Below, piece after piece: positions 1 to 13,060 of a DNA stretch of 64,000 nt (the first letter of the stretch is position 1; every line of letters starts with the position of its first letter). This DNA is from Nymphaea colorata (Eukaryota > Streptophyta > Magnoliopsida > Nymphaeales > Nymphaeaceae): NCBI RefSeq assembly GCF_008831285.2, contig NC_045139.1, positions 16,226,354-16,290,353 on the forward strand, written 5' to 3'. A program made the translations under genes and the position numbers. The notes below the pieces were generated by a model, which made no database searches, had not been told where the DNA came from, and worked only from the letters and a program-made list of their open reading frames with translations.

Positions 1-3000
1 AAGAATTAGTCCATGGAAATAGTAGGCAGCAGCCTGTAAATATAGCAGTCCGATAAATTAGTATGCGTCAGTGTAAAAGGTGACACAAAGTCAAAAACTA
101 CTAAAATATGTGATGAGCTAAGAAGATCGATGACAGCTAAAAACAGTATTTAATATTTACCGTAAGGTTCCATGAACAGTCGACGTGTTGAAATTGCTAT
201 TCAAAATACTAATGTTAGAAAACTTTTCTCTATGTTATGACACACAGTGGAAGTACACAAAAAATAATAGCTCAATAGATACAGAATTTTTATCTTTCAA
301 TGCCCACAGAGCCCTCACTCACAGGGAAACAGTGAAGTATCTCATATAATAGAACCATGACCGAATGGCTTCTGTGTGCTTGATAAATGAAGAAATCTGG
401 GGTGGCGTTACCTTTCAAATAGTTCTCAATTTACGATGAAAGCAATGCAATCTGCCACGGCAGACGTGTAGAAATATATGGCGAAATGATCCTAGCACAT
501 AGATTTCATACTAACTTGACTAGGACATAAAGTCCCAGGTACCTTCATTTTACAGCCATGTTAGCATTACCAGTCATGGTCCAATAATTCGTAGTCTCAA
601 GATGGTAAAAGGTGAAAAAGCGCCAAGAAAGAGAGTTGATGAATGAAGATGTCAAACATACATCAGTCCCTGAGCAAATTCAAAGGAATAAAACAACAAT
701 CTAGAAGCAGACCTTTGCTTCAGCATATTTCCATTTGATAAAGAGCCGATGTTTGTCTCCCCAGTAACTTGCCAAGGACACGTTCATGATATTTTCTTGA
801 GCCTGTTAGAAAAATGAAACAAAAAAAGTTAAGAATATTTGCCCATGTTTTGAGCTTGGGGTAAACCATATAACCATGTCAACAAACAATGCCATGGCAG
901 ATATGCCTAAAATCAATACACTGTTGAACAACACAAAACCAATGTCACTGGAGAAAGAAGCGTATAGGAAAACAAGACAGAACGGTAAGGTCCATTGCAT
1001 AACAAATACAAAAAAAATCGTAATACCTGTTGCCAATACTTCACCATTTCACAAGCAAGCCGTCGTTTTACAGCTAATGTCGCCTTGGCACTATCAATTG
1101 CCATTCCAAGTTGTATGTAGGCACCCTTTGGAGAAAAAGGAAAAAGTCAAGGGCAGGACAAACGAACTTAAAATTTGAATTGAAGGAAGTCAAATGATGG
1201 AAGAATGAAATAGACAAACCCCAAAGAAAAAGGTACAAAAAGGAATTTAAGCTATTAATTTGGCATGATGATTTTCCAGAACTGTATGCAAGAAAGGCGT
1301 TCATAATTGGTGACAGTTTACAAAAGTATACCTGGCCCAAGGCCTGTAGGCAAAGAGCGTTTAACACTTCTTCTGTCAGATCAACTGGAAGATTTTTCCT
1401 GCAAATTATTGATGAGCTTTAAAATCAAAATTGAAGGTTTCCATCCCATAAGAACGCACTGTCAACCAGTCGACTGATTCTGATAAGGGCCCAAACATCA
1501 CAAGTTCAACAAAGAATTAGTCTACAAACCTGACATCAGGAGGCAATCGAGGAATGACATTTTGAATAGCACAATCTAGGTATCCTGCTGCTTTTAGGAA
1601 AATATCAACAGAATTCCGCTTGCTATCTATGACAAAGGAACACACGACAAACAAAGGTCAGGCAGACATAAGCGGGGACGGTAAATAGACATACTCTATA
1701 TAAGCATGAGTAAGCAGCCAAAGGTGGTTACTCCTCTGATGGGATACAGAAAGCCATCAACAAAACTGCTAATGTGATTCCTTCAAATTTTATATGAAAA
1801 TCATTTTTTTTCTTTGTTTTAGCGAGAACTTCAGCACAATATCAAGGCTGTGCAACTAAAAATATTCAAAATTTAAGATCGCCAGCATATCAAATTAGCA
1901 TTCATGTAAAGTATACCAATAGCAACCCGTACTGTCTGATATCTGAGTCCTATAACACAGTGCAGATTGACCAGCCAGATACTGGCAAAATCCTCAGCAC
2001 TCAGCAGCGCATAACAAAAAACTATCACAGAATGAGAAGAAAAACTGCTGTAGGTTTACAAAATGAAAGTAAATGTATCAGCTTCAAATGAACCAAAAGC
2101 CATAACAAAGAGAAAAAGCCAAAATGAAGTCTACTTATGTTTCTGTTTATCCTACCATTCCTACCGTAATTTGACCAAGTCTGTTTGTATGACTTACAAA
2201 GAACACTCTTTAGAACATGACAACATCTTACAAACGAGACGTGGTTAGGTTGCCAACTATAGGAGGAAATCACTGACACAAATTTCCAGTACCATGGTAT
2301 AACGGCTAAAAACTTAAACTATGTCAATCCCGAGAAATTTCATAACTGTGAAGATAGACATATTAAACTACCAAGCAATTTAAGCAGCAAAATTTCTGTC
2401 TTGGACTGATTTGGTTAACAAGTATTCTCCGGCTTTATCTGGTAGCTAGTGGATGAAGAAGCAAAGAAGAAACATAGATCTCTGACATGCATGGACATGC
2501 TAAGATGCTCAACCATGACATCCATTTTGTCTAATTCAGAATGAACTAGGTTAGCCATCATTAGATTAAAAACCTCCCTGGTGGCACAGGAAAACAGCAA
2601 ATAGAGAGAGAGAGCGAAAACGAAAAACAAGAAGAAGAAAATGTCCAGAAACAAGGGAAAATAATAAATATTCGTCACTTAAGGCTTCAAAAAAGGCTAA
2701 CCAGCCCACCTAATAGTGAAAATTTTAAGAATTATATTATTATTCAGATGGAAAAATTAGACAAATCCACAATGTATCAGCAATTCATGAACTAAAATAA
2801 GAGGCAGATGACCAAGAGAATAGACTTCCTTATATTGCCTGCTCACCTTCTGATATTTTTGGTTGATAACCATCGGTGGTTGTTTTAGGTAGAAGTAGCG
2901 CATTTGCCTCTGAGAGTGAAAGCATTGCCATAAAATGTAGTACTGACAGCACCTCATACCAAGCACTTGACATTCCAGTTTTCTGCATGAATGTCTATGT

Positions 3001-4008
3001 TATCAGAGTGCAAGTCACTTGACTGAAACAAGGATAATAGGAATGAACCAATAGCCAATCCTCACCTCTGTATCATCTTCCTGGTTGACCCACACAAACT
3101 CCACCAAGTGCTCTAGACGGTTCCCTGCACAGTCATGCAAGAAACATACTCTTAAAGATCGAAGGCTAAACTCCAACTAAGAACCTTCCATCCACAAATG
3201 TTGTTGGACTCCATTTATTGAAAATTACCATCATTCACTAATCCCAACAGCATGCTTAGATAAGGTTGAAGGGGCTGTTGAAGGTCAGCCTGAGTTGACC
3301 CTCCTGAAAAAAATTAACACCTGTGAGAACATCATAGGCCTCTTCAAAATAAAATTCACCAATATCAAATAAAGTCCTTATATATCAGCTAATACACTTT
3401 ATTTAACATATGGCGCCAGCACCCCAACAAGAACGTTGTAAGTAGCCTTGAATTGAACTGAACAAATAAAGTCTTCTATTGTCAGCTCAGAACAACATAT
3501 ACTCTATATTCCGCAGAGCGTCTTAGTTTTGCCCCAATGTATGTTCCATTTCTTTAATCGGACAAGTGGACCGTTACTACAAAGAGAGGCAATGTGACCT
3601 CTTACTGCAACTATTTGCATAAAATGGAACCAAAGGTCCTAAAGAAGTAAAATGGCACTTGTTTTGCCAAAGAGCCGGTCAGGGACTAATAAGGCAAGAT
3701 AATGCAATCCAGCTGAATGCAGCTAGAAAAATATGATACAGATCACTTCACCAACCATGTCGCGTGGCCGTTTTCTTCTTTGACTTTGAGGCCGTTTGCA
3801 TCTCTTGGTCAGCCAGCAAAACTATTCCAGTTTGGAGAGCTGAAAGGCGTTGGATCAAATCTGAAGACAAGCCTTCTGGTTGTAGCGGAGAAAAATCTGA
3901 AGATTTAGGGATACGCAGGCCAGGAACAAAAACAACTATTTCACCGACATTGGCCGGTCTTCTTCTAGTTCCGCCGCTGTCACTTGGAGTGGATACCAGG
4001 CATCCCAT
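1..4008 (-). CDS. BRO1-domain protein (endosomal targeting BRO1-like), 3' end outside window
   Basis: Spliced gene, exons traced by reading frame and GT..AG borders: 3756-4008, 3229-3303, 3066-3124, 2847-2982, 1530-1626, 1332-1398, 1027-1125, 713-802 and <1-33. Phases agree throughout, giving 303 codons before the left edge. The product matches, along its whole visible length, the plant BRO1-like family (Arabidopsis At5g14020 type, about 400 residues), so roughly the last 100 residues are missing here. The start at 4008 is supported by the family N-terminus MGCLVSTPSDSGG: Gly2 followed by Cys3 and Ser6 is a typical N-myristoylation/palmitoylation signal, so a membrane-anchored protein is inferred. 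Conserved blocks include AGYLDCAIQNV, LCLQALGQ and AIDSAKATLAVKRRLACEMV. BRO1 domains bind ESCRT-III in yeast and animals; the exact role of this plant subgroup is not settled. A possible acceptor (GTGTAG, 4025-4030) just upstream of the ATG suggests an intron in the 5' leader. Confidence 0.93.
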
Positions 4009-4024
4009 ATCTTGGATCTCACAC

Positions 4025-6700
4025 CTACACTCGTAAACAAACTGGTCATGCAAGAATAAAAAGAGAACTTGGCAGTTACCTAATCAATGTGCTTCCTCTA
4101 GGAGGTTCAGCTAAAATGAACACTGTATGGAATCAGCTTGTAAAAACTGAACAGCAAGAACCAAGTCATAGGAACTGAAAATGAGCCGAATAACATACAG
4201 TTCTCTATCAAAAACTCAAAACTAAAGATTGATGACCAGGAAAAAAAAAAGAGCCATGTTTAGCCAACAAGGGCTCCGTTCACCTTGCTGAACAGTTGAC
4301 TTAAAACGTAAAAGATTTAGATTAAAGAAAATAAACACTTCACTATCTGGTGTCTGCCCCTTGGCCTAGTATTGTAGGAGCTGCTTAATCCCAAATTGCC
4401 AACAGAAAAAGAAAAATGCAAAGGAAACGTTATTGGGGGCTTGAAAAAAGGAGCATGCATGTCATATAGCCGACAGAGAAAAAAGTTAGAGAGTAAAATT
4501 TAACTTAGAAAAATATACATAGCTTTCCAAAAGAGAGATGGCATCACACGAGGCAACGCCAAATGGCATTGCAAGTAACTATGACATAGAAGACTTGAGG
4601 CCTTTATTTTTCTTTACCTAATCGATTAACTTTCGGTCGAACAAGCTTATAACCGGCAATTATTACAATTTACATTAAGAATACGGGTCAGATACACACA
4701 ATGGTGGACTGGGTGTACGGGAAAATATTCACCTCAAAGTTTTACGCTGACGGGGGTGACCTTGGTTACACAAGATAAACCAGGGCGACCAACTGTGGCA
4801 CCGAAGTTTCTCAGTTCTGGGAACAGCTAGAGCGAGAGAGAGAGAGAGAGAGGAAGGGGGTTGAGGTGGGGGTGGTTGTCGGAAGAGACCGCACGCAATG
4901 ACAAGTGTAAACGTCACATGAAGAAAACTTTTTAAGCCCTGCAAAGCAATACTCAACCGTAAGAAAGCATACCTCCTTGCCTAGACCAAGCCCAGAGATT
5001 TAGACTTCAGTTAAAGCTTTCCCTGTTCCTGAAAAGCAAAAATTAAATGTCATAAAAAGCGGCTTAAGGCTCCATGCAACTGAAAAAGAAAAGCAAAATT
5101 CACATGACAACGGATGCACCAACATAAGGATCGACCGTTCTGAACTAACTCCATAAATGCAATTAAGCGGAGAATAATTTACACACACAGAGCCAGTAAA
5201 ATGCGTTATCATTTGTAAATAATACATATGCATCTCAGGAAGATAAAGCAAAACAAAGCAGGCCTCCTTAAGCCATATCTACATCTGCACAAAAGCAGAC
5301 CCACAACATCTTTTCAAAATCTGCAAAAGCTAAACAAACGGAAAGACAAAGGATCCGCCCTACGGATCAGACAAATGTATCAGTTGATAGCAGAAGGTAT
5401 TCCCTCAAGGCAGGGGAGAAATACATAAATGAAAAATGAACTGGACAAGCAGGAAAAAAACGGATCTCCTGTAGCTGAGTCAAAATTGAAGCAAGCAGGG
5501 TGTTTCGGTGCTAGAAATCATCCATAGATAACGTATTAGCCAATGAATTCTAGGAAAGGAAACACAAAACGTGATAAATGAGATAAAATAAAAGAAAAGG
5601 GAAGCTACAGGAAAGGGAACCTGGAAAGATTTAAAAGAAATGAAGAAGCTCGAGATCATTTCATTAAGAGAAGACGATAAGCAGAAAATCCAGCCAAAGT
5701 TGTACAGAAAGGGACTGTTGAAGAAAGGCGCCTACTCAATTCGACAACCAAAGGAGGGAGAAAGCAGAAAGAAGCAAAAGCTGAGACTGTGAACAGGTGA
5801 GAAATTGATGAAGCGTCTAAAACCTTCGAAAACTTATCAAAAGAAAGCCGAGAATTCTAAATTCAATAAATCAAAGTTCTCCGAACCTAAGGAAGTAAAA
5901 GCATTGACTAAACAGAAAAATCACCAGAACACCATTAAAAGGAAGTCAGCCAACTTTAATCCACCTCAAAGAGAGATAAAGCGAGTGAAGGACCGAGATT
6001 TCTATTTGAATGGAACAAATGAATTCAGGTGCGAAGAGGACGGATCGATCGGTAAATTTTCCAAGTACGAATTTTCTTCAATTTACCTCCAAAAAAGGCA
6101 ATAATTTCTCTTCAAAATCACAGCACAACAAAAAGACTCCAGATAAGAAAGAAAACCACAACGAAGCCGATTCGAGAACGAAGAAAATTAGCGCGCGGCG
6201 GAAAATGAAGAAAACGAAGGACAAGGATAAGGAAGTCAAAAAAACAAGAAGCAAAAGTAAAAGGAACAAAAAAAAGGAGGACGAATCTAACTTTACGCAC
6301 TTCTCCGTCATAGTGGGAAAGAGACGATGAGCACAGCAGAAGGCACAAATTTCAAGAGAAATGAAGGCGATCGATCGCGTCCGCCTTCCTCTTCTCCCAG
6401 CTCCTTCTTCTTCGGGCCAAAGGCACTGTGACGGGCACGGAATCCTGGCTTCCTCGGCACGCAAGCAATTACATATATATATGTATATATATATATATAT
6501 ATATATCTCTCTCTCTCCCTAAGAGTAGGGTTTGCTTGAGAAAGAGCCTTCGTTCGTAGTCCTCTTAACTAAGAAAGAAGAGTAGCAGCAGAGAAGAGAA
6601 GAGGAGGAAGCAGCTGGCGATGATGAAGGAAAAGTGGGAAGGGAGAGAGAAGCGTGACTAGGAAGAGTCGCGTCGGGATGGCGCCCGACTTCAAGTCTCC
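4025..6700 (-). promoter_or_regulatory. 5' leader (probably intron-containing) and promoter of the BRO1-domain gene
   Basis: No coding exon of the gene lies upstream of 4008, and nothing else here resembles a gene. On the minus strand a telo-box (AAACCCTA, 6526-6533) is followed by a (GA)n/(TA)n tract, and the stretch 6540-6660 is pyrimidine-rich in the gene's sense, as plant 5' leaders often are. Transcription probably begins around 6450-6660 with a long leader intron ending near 4025. The first-exon donor cannot be placed with certainty. Plus-strand open frames at 5805-6330 are lysine-rich, low-complexity readings of this leader. Confidence 0.45.
6473..6517. repeat. (TA)n-(CT)n microsatellite
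   Basis: About 34 bp of alternating TA (with one G interruption) followed by six CT units, inside the presumed 5' leader/promoter of the BRO1-domain gene. Confidence 0.95.
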
Positions 6701-6739
6701 CCGCCCCCACACCCCCCATCCCTTTTTTATAACAAGAGT

Positions 6740-8750
6740 TTAATAATAATAAAAACATCATATACTAATAATAATGGAGAGAAACCGACGTCTCTCCCTC
6801 CTCATGACTCGACGGGTAAATTCCGGGATTTTTTTTATTCAAAATAAATTCAAAAGTTCCACTAATATGTTGAATTAGTTTTTATGCAAACATGCTTAAT
6901 TAGTACTACTCCCATGGGGTCGTGTAGTAGCTAGTCGATCTTACTAATCAATTGTAAATGGTGAATATATATATAAAGGGACAAACTCCGGTCTCAAAGC
7001 AGTCTTAAACCCGAGGCCGATGCCAAAATATCAAAATGATTTGCCGACATGAACAATATTGATTTGGTTAAGCGAGCCGAGTCGAGGAAGAGCTTTCAAA
7101 GCCAGCCTAGATGGGGAGGGTGGGTGCGGTGTAACTTCATTTTAGGAAGGAAGGAGGTAAATGCTCCAAACACGTTGTCTACGTCCAACATGTTATGTGG
7201 TATAGATTCCCATAAGTCTGTTCTACCTGAATCGAATCACATTCTGTCTCTCTCTTTTCTTAGTCTCACAGTCACTTATGTCGACATATGTCCGCCCTTG
7301 TTCAATTTTTAAAAGAAGAAGACAGAAAAGGCGTTTTGCTTTTGAGAAAAATTTTATAAAAGGCATGAACTATATCACATCTTATTCTTTTGATATGAAA
7401 TAACAAATTAATCTTTTAAATAAGAATGAGTTTCTTGATGGTTAAAGAAAGAGCATTTTTTTATAGGATGTATGTAGGTATTTTACGTGATGTTTTCTGT
7501 CAATATATACCTCTTCAAAATTTCTCTCAAAAGCGGAGCACCTACTAAACTAATCAACTCTTAAAAGTATGAAAACGTTTTCTTAGTCACTAGAGTGTAT
7601 ATCAACAATTTCTCTAATAAAATAATAAAAAGATGGAATTTTATTATTATGGATTAAGTTAAATTGAATAATAGTACTTTGGACTTCGCCATTTACAACA
7701 CCACTAATTCTTTCTTATTGTGGATCTGACAGCTCTTGAAAGACGCCAAGATACTAACTATGGCACATGATGCTAAATTAACTAACGATTTACCAAGTGC
7801 CAAACATACAATTATCTAAAAAAAATATTTACATCAACTACTTTGAAGTTGAAAAATAACTAAATATAGACTTAGTAAATATGAGGATCATGTGGTCAAA
7901 TCTTCCAATCAACCTGACTAACGATTCATGATATCTTAGATATAAAGTTAGTACTTTAAAATGCCAATAATCATTAGTGTTTTAACTTTGAAAAACGACT
8001 TTGTATATGACATCTCGTGAACAATCAAATTATATACATATTTATTCTGCTTTCCGGTTGTCCTCCAATATAAAGTACAAGATTTGGGGCTTCTCCATTA
8101 CCCACTCAAAAAGGTTTTGCTGTACAAAGAAAGAAAAGACACTAAAGTATTGAACTGTGGATCTGCTTCAACTAGGAGCATGTTTGTGGAGTCCTTACAA
8201 GCTCACACTAGCTGGTTCGCTTTCAATTCTGACCGGATAAGCACAAACACGAACATTATTCTGATGGGGACACCCTCTACCCTCATACAAACAATGGTGT
8301 GACATATATACATAAGATTTGAAATAATCAAACGCCAAGTCTCTTGGCTTGGAGGGAGGATATAAATAACTGCAATCTAGTTTCCAATTCAATAATCTTC
8401 TGGTATATCAAATGTTCACATCTCTTCAACCAGAAAAAAAAAGATTTATGGTTAAATAAATTGAATGTGTGGGATGGAAAGGATGAGGCTGCCATCATCA
8501 TCGTCTTTTTTTTTTTCTTTTTTTGTTGAAAAAAAAAGTATTTAGCATTACTTTTCATGTATGAGTGATGGTGACGGGATCACATGGGAGGAGCAGTAAA
8601 AAGTTGGGGCATTAATGGCTAAACCATGCGTGTTTAACGAGAGCAACTTCCACCTCTATCGACAATGCATGCATCCACCCCAATTAATTACCCCGTTGAG
8701 AAACCACTAATTAGTGTTTTACTTTCAAAAGTCACGCTTCATTAGTCTCC
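6740..8750. other. Intergenic, no gene seen
   Basis: AT-rich sequence. Open frames are short and show no conserved domain, and I recognise no element here. Confidence 0.6.
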
Positions 8751-8758
8751 CATTAAAG

Positions 8759-8929
8759 TTTTTTTTTTTTTTTTTTTTTCTAACTGAGGCAATACCAACA
8801 TTAGCATTTGGTCCGAAAGGTGTGTTTGAGTCATGGTTGGCAAATTTGTGACTCGAACTCGGATCAACTGCCTGTTCAGAGAGTTTGACTCAATTAGATG
8901 GTAAGTCTCCCGAGATTTGTGTATATTTA
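8759..8929 (-). mobile_element. SINE-like element with tRNA-type head and poly(A) tail
   Basis: On the minus strand the segment has an A-box-like stretch (TTACCATCTAATTGAGTC, near 8897-8914), a good B-box (GAGTTCGAGTC, near 8848-8858), about 75 further bases, and then a run of about 21 A (plus-strand T run 8759-8779). A tRNA-like promoter at the 5' end and poly(A) at the 3' end are the hallmarks of a SINE. TAAAGTTT occurs just outside both ends and may be a short target duplication. The spacing of the boxes is somewhat long, so the call is tentative. Confidence 0.5.
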
Positions 8930-9966
8930 GTAAAGTTTATGATGTTTCACAATTCAAAAAGTAACAAGCTACAATGTTCAGTAGTTGAAGGCCTTAACTG
9001 ATTCGGCCTGCCCTAACTCGTGACCCAGTAAATGAATGATCTTAGCGGATTTGGACGAGACTCAAAACTCAATAGGCAAGTTTTACCAGTTATAGTTTGA
9101 GTGACACCCTTAAATGCTGTTTCAGCGCAAAACATCCACAAAAAAGTGTTTAATGCATACTTAGTTGATCAACAAAACAAAACTGGGTGTTTGAAAAGAT
9201 CTAAAATGCAGAAATTGCCCAACAATAAAATTAAAGAAAAACTGTTTTATAAATATAAAACTACAAAAAAAGAAATTAAACCCTAAGTTATCACTAGATT
9301 AATAAGCTATGGTCAATGTGTTGTTTAAGAGAATAGCTTCAAGTAAAACGCATTAATTATGACAGAATGACATTCCTTTGAATCCTTCTCCCCTAACCTC
9401 CAACTTTTGCTGCTTTCTTTTTCTGGCAGAACCCACCAACTCCATGATCACTCGGACCTTGGAACCGCCATGAGCCACCCACCTGACCTACCCTTCGCCC
9501 ACATGTGGCAGACCGCTAGAGGTCGGTCCGGCGGACCTGCAAAAGCTTATGGTTAAAATTCGAGGGCCGTGAAGACGATCACTGCAATGCACAGGGAAGA
9601 AGGGACGGCCAGATCAATAAAGCAGAGAGCTGAAAGAAAGAGAAGGAGATGACTTGGCCTCTTCTCCCACGCTGCTTTTTTCATGGAGACCCACCGGTGG
9701 AGGACGTGGCCCAATGCGTCCCCTCCCGGACCTATGAAAACGTGAGCCCTGAGTTGTAGAGATAGAAAATGAGAGACAGAACAGAAGGAAGTAGCAGCTG
9801 CTGCTTTAACTGAAGCGGTCGGTTCAGTCAGACGTTTGGTTCTCTCTTTTTCTCTGTCTCTTTGTAGGACGTGTGCGTTGTTAGGCTTCACGAACTCGAC
9901 TCTTGTGGATCTGAAAGCCTTAAAACAAGGGGACACATGTCCGGCTTAGAGGAGGACGGCCGTAAC

Positions 9967-9990
9967 TTTCTTCTTCTTCTTCTTCTTCTT
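9967..9990. repeat. (TTC)8 microsatellite
   Basis: Eight perfect TTC/CTT units directly following a GC-richer stretch at 9400-9960 that contains no recognisable gene. Confidence 0.9.
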
Positions 9991-9999
9991 CAGCAACGC

Positions 10000-11218
10000 T
10001 CTTGCACCTCATTGATTGGAAGATCTTTCTTCCTTCTGCCCTGAACCACAGGATGGCTCGACAAAAATATCAGTATTTGTTCTTGGAAATGTCTAGAATG
10101 TGAATAGTTATTAAGACTAGTAGTTTCAAATTTCAATAAATACGCTATAGTGGCACACAAAATTTATTTGGTGAGTACAACTATGATACTTGAAGAGATC
10201 TGATAAAATTATAACGATCTAGAGAAGATTAGCATGGGGAGTTTAAAGGACGGGATTTGATAGCATTGGAGGTTGAGTTAAAAGGTGTGTTTTGAGAGAT
10301 TCTCTAAGTTTTTAGATCATTGGCAGTGAAACCAACACAACCTTAGCTATTGTTCAATTCTTAATATGGATTTTAAAAATAAGATATGCTTAGGATAAGT
10401 TTGAACAAGAAAATTTTGAAAGGTCTAGAAATCCAGTAGTGTCGGTATGGTGCGGTACCACAAGTGACAAGCTCATCGTGACCGTGGGTGCAAGTTCAAA
10501 ACTTCAAATCAGAAAGTATCGTCTTGTCTTCTACTCATCTTTCTTCCAATGCCGAGACAAAATGTCATTTTGCAACGAATCATTTGTATTTAGAAAAGAA
10601 GGAATCTTCCCAGCATGCTGCATTTGAAATTTTTGTATCCATGTGCGCTTCTAGAGTCATGCGAGAAAGAGAGAGGGCGAGAGAGAAGATTGCATGGAGT
10701 TATTTATTGCCACAAACAATTTATTTTAAAAGTTTGAATAATATTTTCATTATATATATTACCATTGATTAAAAAAAATTAAGAATCTATTGCTAAAAGC
10801 GCCATAAACCATTATTGTACCATAAAAAGTTGCTAATATTCTCGATACAACTGTTTTTTAAGACAATTTTTAAATTTTTATCCATTTGGTATTGTCATAC
10901 TTAAATTTTCTTATGTTTCAATTTTGCAGAATGTCTGATGTTGCCAAATGACTAAAAATAAAAATCAATTCTTAAAGAATAATAATTACAAGAGCATTAA
11001 CAACGGTTTATGATACAAGGACAGTTTATAGTACTTTAAGAGACGGTTTATGATGCATTTAATGACAAATTATCATTTTTTTAGCCATCCAACAACATCT
11101 ACATCGACATACTAAATTGTTCATGTGTATGTGTGAGAGAGTAAAACTGGTCTCACATAAACATTATCCAGAACATGGCACACACGCAATCTTATCAGAT
11201 GTCACCGAAGAGACGGCT

Positions 11219-11220
<2 letters not shown>
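10000..11220. other. Intergenic, no gene seen
   Basis: AT-rich; only short open frames without family resemblance. Confidence 0.6.

Positions 11221-11222
<2 letters not shown>

Positions 11223-11292
<70 letters not shown>
11223..11292. repeat. (TA)n microsatellite
   Basis: About 70 bp of alternating AT with an ACAC interruption near 11260, ending in a short (CA)n run. Confidence 0.95.
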
Positions 11293-11293
<1 letters not shown>

Positions 11294-11785
11294 ATAAAAA
11301 AAGATCTTTCAATTAATGGTTTTAAAAGACCAGTTTGAATATGAAAGTCAGCAATCAGCAATCAATTAAATATGGTAATCAATTAATAAGGCTTCAAGAA
11401 GTCAAAATATATGGAGCATGGCGGCAACTTTTATTCAAGCCATTAATGCAAATATCTAAACAAAACCCTAGGGTTGCTGGCGGCCCGCCCCTGTTTGCTG
11501 GCTACTTGGGTTGCCCTTAATATAAAAATCTCGTCTCTACTCGAGCTGAGTCAACTTCTCTGGCTCAAGACGGATGAAAGATTAGTACACAGCCACGTTA
11601 TTCATCAGATTTCCGTAGCAAAGAAAACGGATCTAGTTTCCTCTGGTTCAGCATTGGATAATGGAGGCATATGTTGTCTGGGGATAAAGTTATCAATAAC
11701 CGTTCCTATTTTTAGATTAAGAAAACCATGGGGCTTGCATTTTTTGAAGCCAATCTGCATCAGTCTAGAAGGAAACCGACTATGC

Positions 11786-11787
<2 letters not shown>

Positions 11788-11825
<38 letters not shown>

Positions 11826-11857
11826 AAACACACATATATATATATATATATGTTTGG
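11788..11857. repeat. (TA)n microsatellite with an inverted CCAAACA/TGTTTGG pair
   Basis: A TA tract (11788-11823) is followed by CCAAACA (11824-11830), a second TA tract, and the inverted partner TGTTTGG (11851-11857). The second half could therefore fold into a hairpin. No gene context. Confidence 0.8.
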
Positions 11858-12834
11858 AAGAAGCAAATTTAGTGGTTGGATGGGTGATCTCAACTAGATC
11901 AATGTTGGGAGCTGACCTTATCAAATAATTAAATGGACAAGATCTAACCCAGTTGGTTGCAAGTAGAACCATTTGTGGCTCACATATTGGGCCCTGATGC
12001 AGTCAAGCTGGCCAGCCCAATGAATATCGGTCGGCGGATATCCGGCCTGAGGACTACGTCACATCTCTCTCTGTCTCTCTGCATGTATATATATGGATCG
12101 AGATCGAGAAGATCTGGAGCTTTTAGATTTGCAGGGGAGATGCGCAACACAGTCGGTCTAGGCGAAATCTGCGGTGGCTTCTTCAGGAGAGTCGTTTTCA
12201 ACGTGGACAATTCGAGATAGCATGCATGTTGAAGCAGAGCAACTCACGTATATTTGGAATATTTAACGTCTGCACATGGCTGGTTTTGAAAGAGATGGCA
12301 TCTCCCAAGAGCCTTAAGATTCGAGCAAGTCATGATCGGAAGGATCTTCCCCGATATCGAGGGCGGATCTCCCTTGTAGATATATACAGCTTTGCTGCCA
12401 CCGATCCAAAACAAAGGCATCCTCATGTCTTCATGACTTCTAGCATAGGTTGGATGATTGAAGGTCTCGTGTTAGTTCGATTTTCATTCAAGCTACTTAC
12501 TTTTTTTAGACGGCAAACACAACACTATAGTTGACAAGTATATCGCTTTCCACCTAGATCCTAAAGTAGCCTTAAATCTTGGTAGCAAGTAGAAAAAAGG
12601 AGAGGCGGAAGCCTCTTCTGAGTTACACCCCTCACCCCACCTTTTTCTTAGAAGTGACTGCATTTTCAAGGCTAGTTGGCCATACACAAGGTTCCAACAT
12701 CTCCTCTTTCTCTCACTCTCTAAACCAAACAGTTGTATGAGATCTTTCCATGCACAATGCCAATGAGATCTCCGATATTGGTCTTTTGTTAAAAGAAAAT
12801 AAATCTTGAACTTCTTTTGGGGTCTAAGAGGCCC

Positions 12835-13060
12835 GAGTCTGCCATGTCATTCCCCTTGAAGCCAGGGGTCCGGCAGGGGCCATGGCACACCTTCATATTC
12901 TTTAAATTTAAAAAATTTACATATAAATTTTATAAAACTTAGTTTAACCTATATAAAAAATATATGAAAAGTTATATTTTGGTCTTTGTTAAAATTTTGA
13001 AGGTATAGTTTGGCTCTACAACAAAAGTTCCTAGCTTTGTCCTTGCTTGGATCTTCTAAA
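12835..13060 (+). repeat. Dispersed repeat family B, copy 1
   Basis: Shares with 51955-52155 a GC-richer head (gccaggggtccggcaggggcc), an A/T-rich body containing a TATATTTTGGYC..AAAATTTT..A pattern, and a tail ending in a ctagctttgtcc-like sequence. Class unknown; it is probably a short non-autonomous element or an LTR relic. Confidence 0.5.

Noticed and set aside
5805-6330. Lysine-rich plus-strand frames of about 100 codons
   Set aside because: They lie antisense to the pyrimidine-rich leader of the BRO1-domain gene and are low-complexity.
9553-9936. 127-codon minus-strand frame in a GC-richer stretch
   Set aside because: Composition is low-complexity (charged K/R/E run followed by hydrophobics), and there is no domain, homologous motif or splice context.
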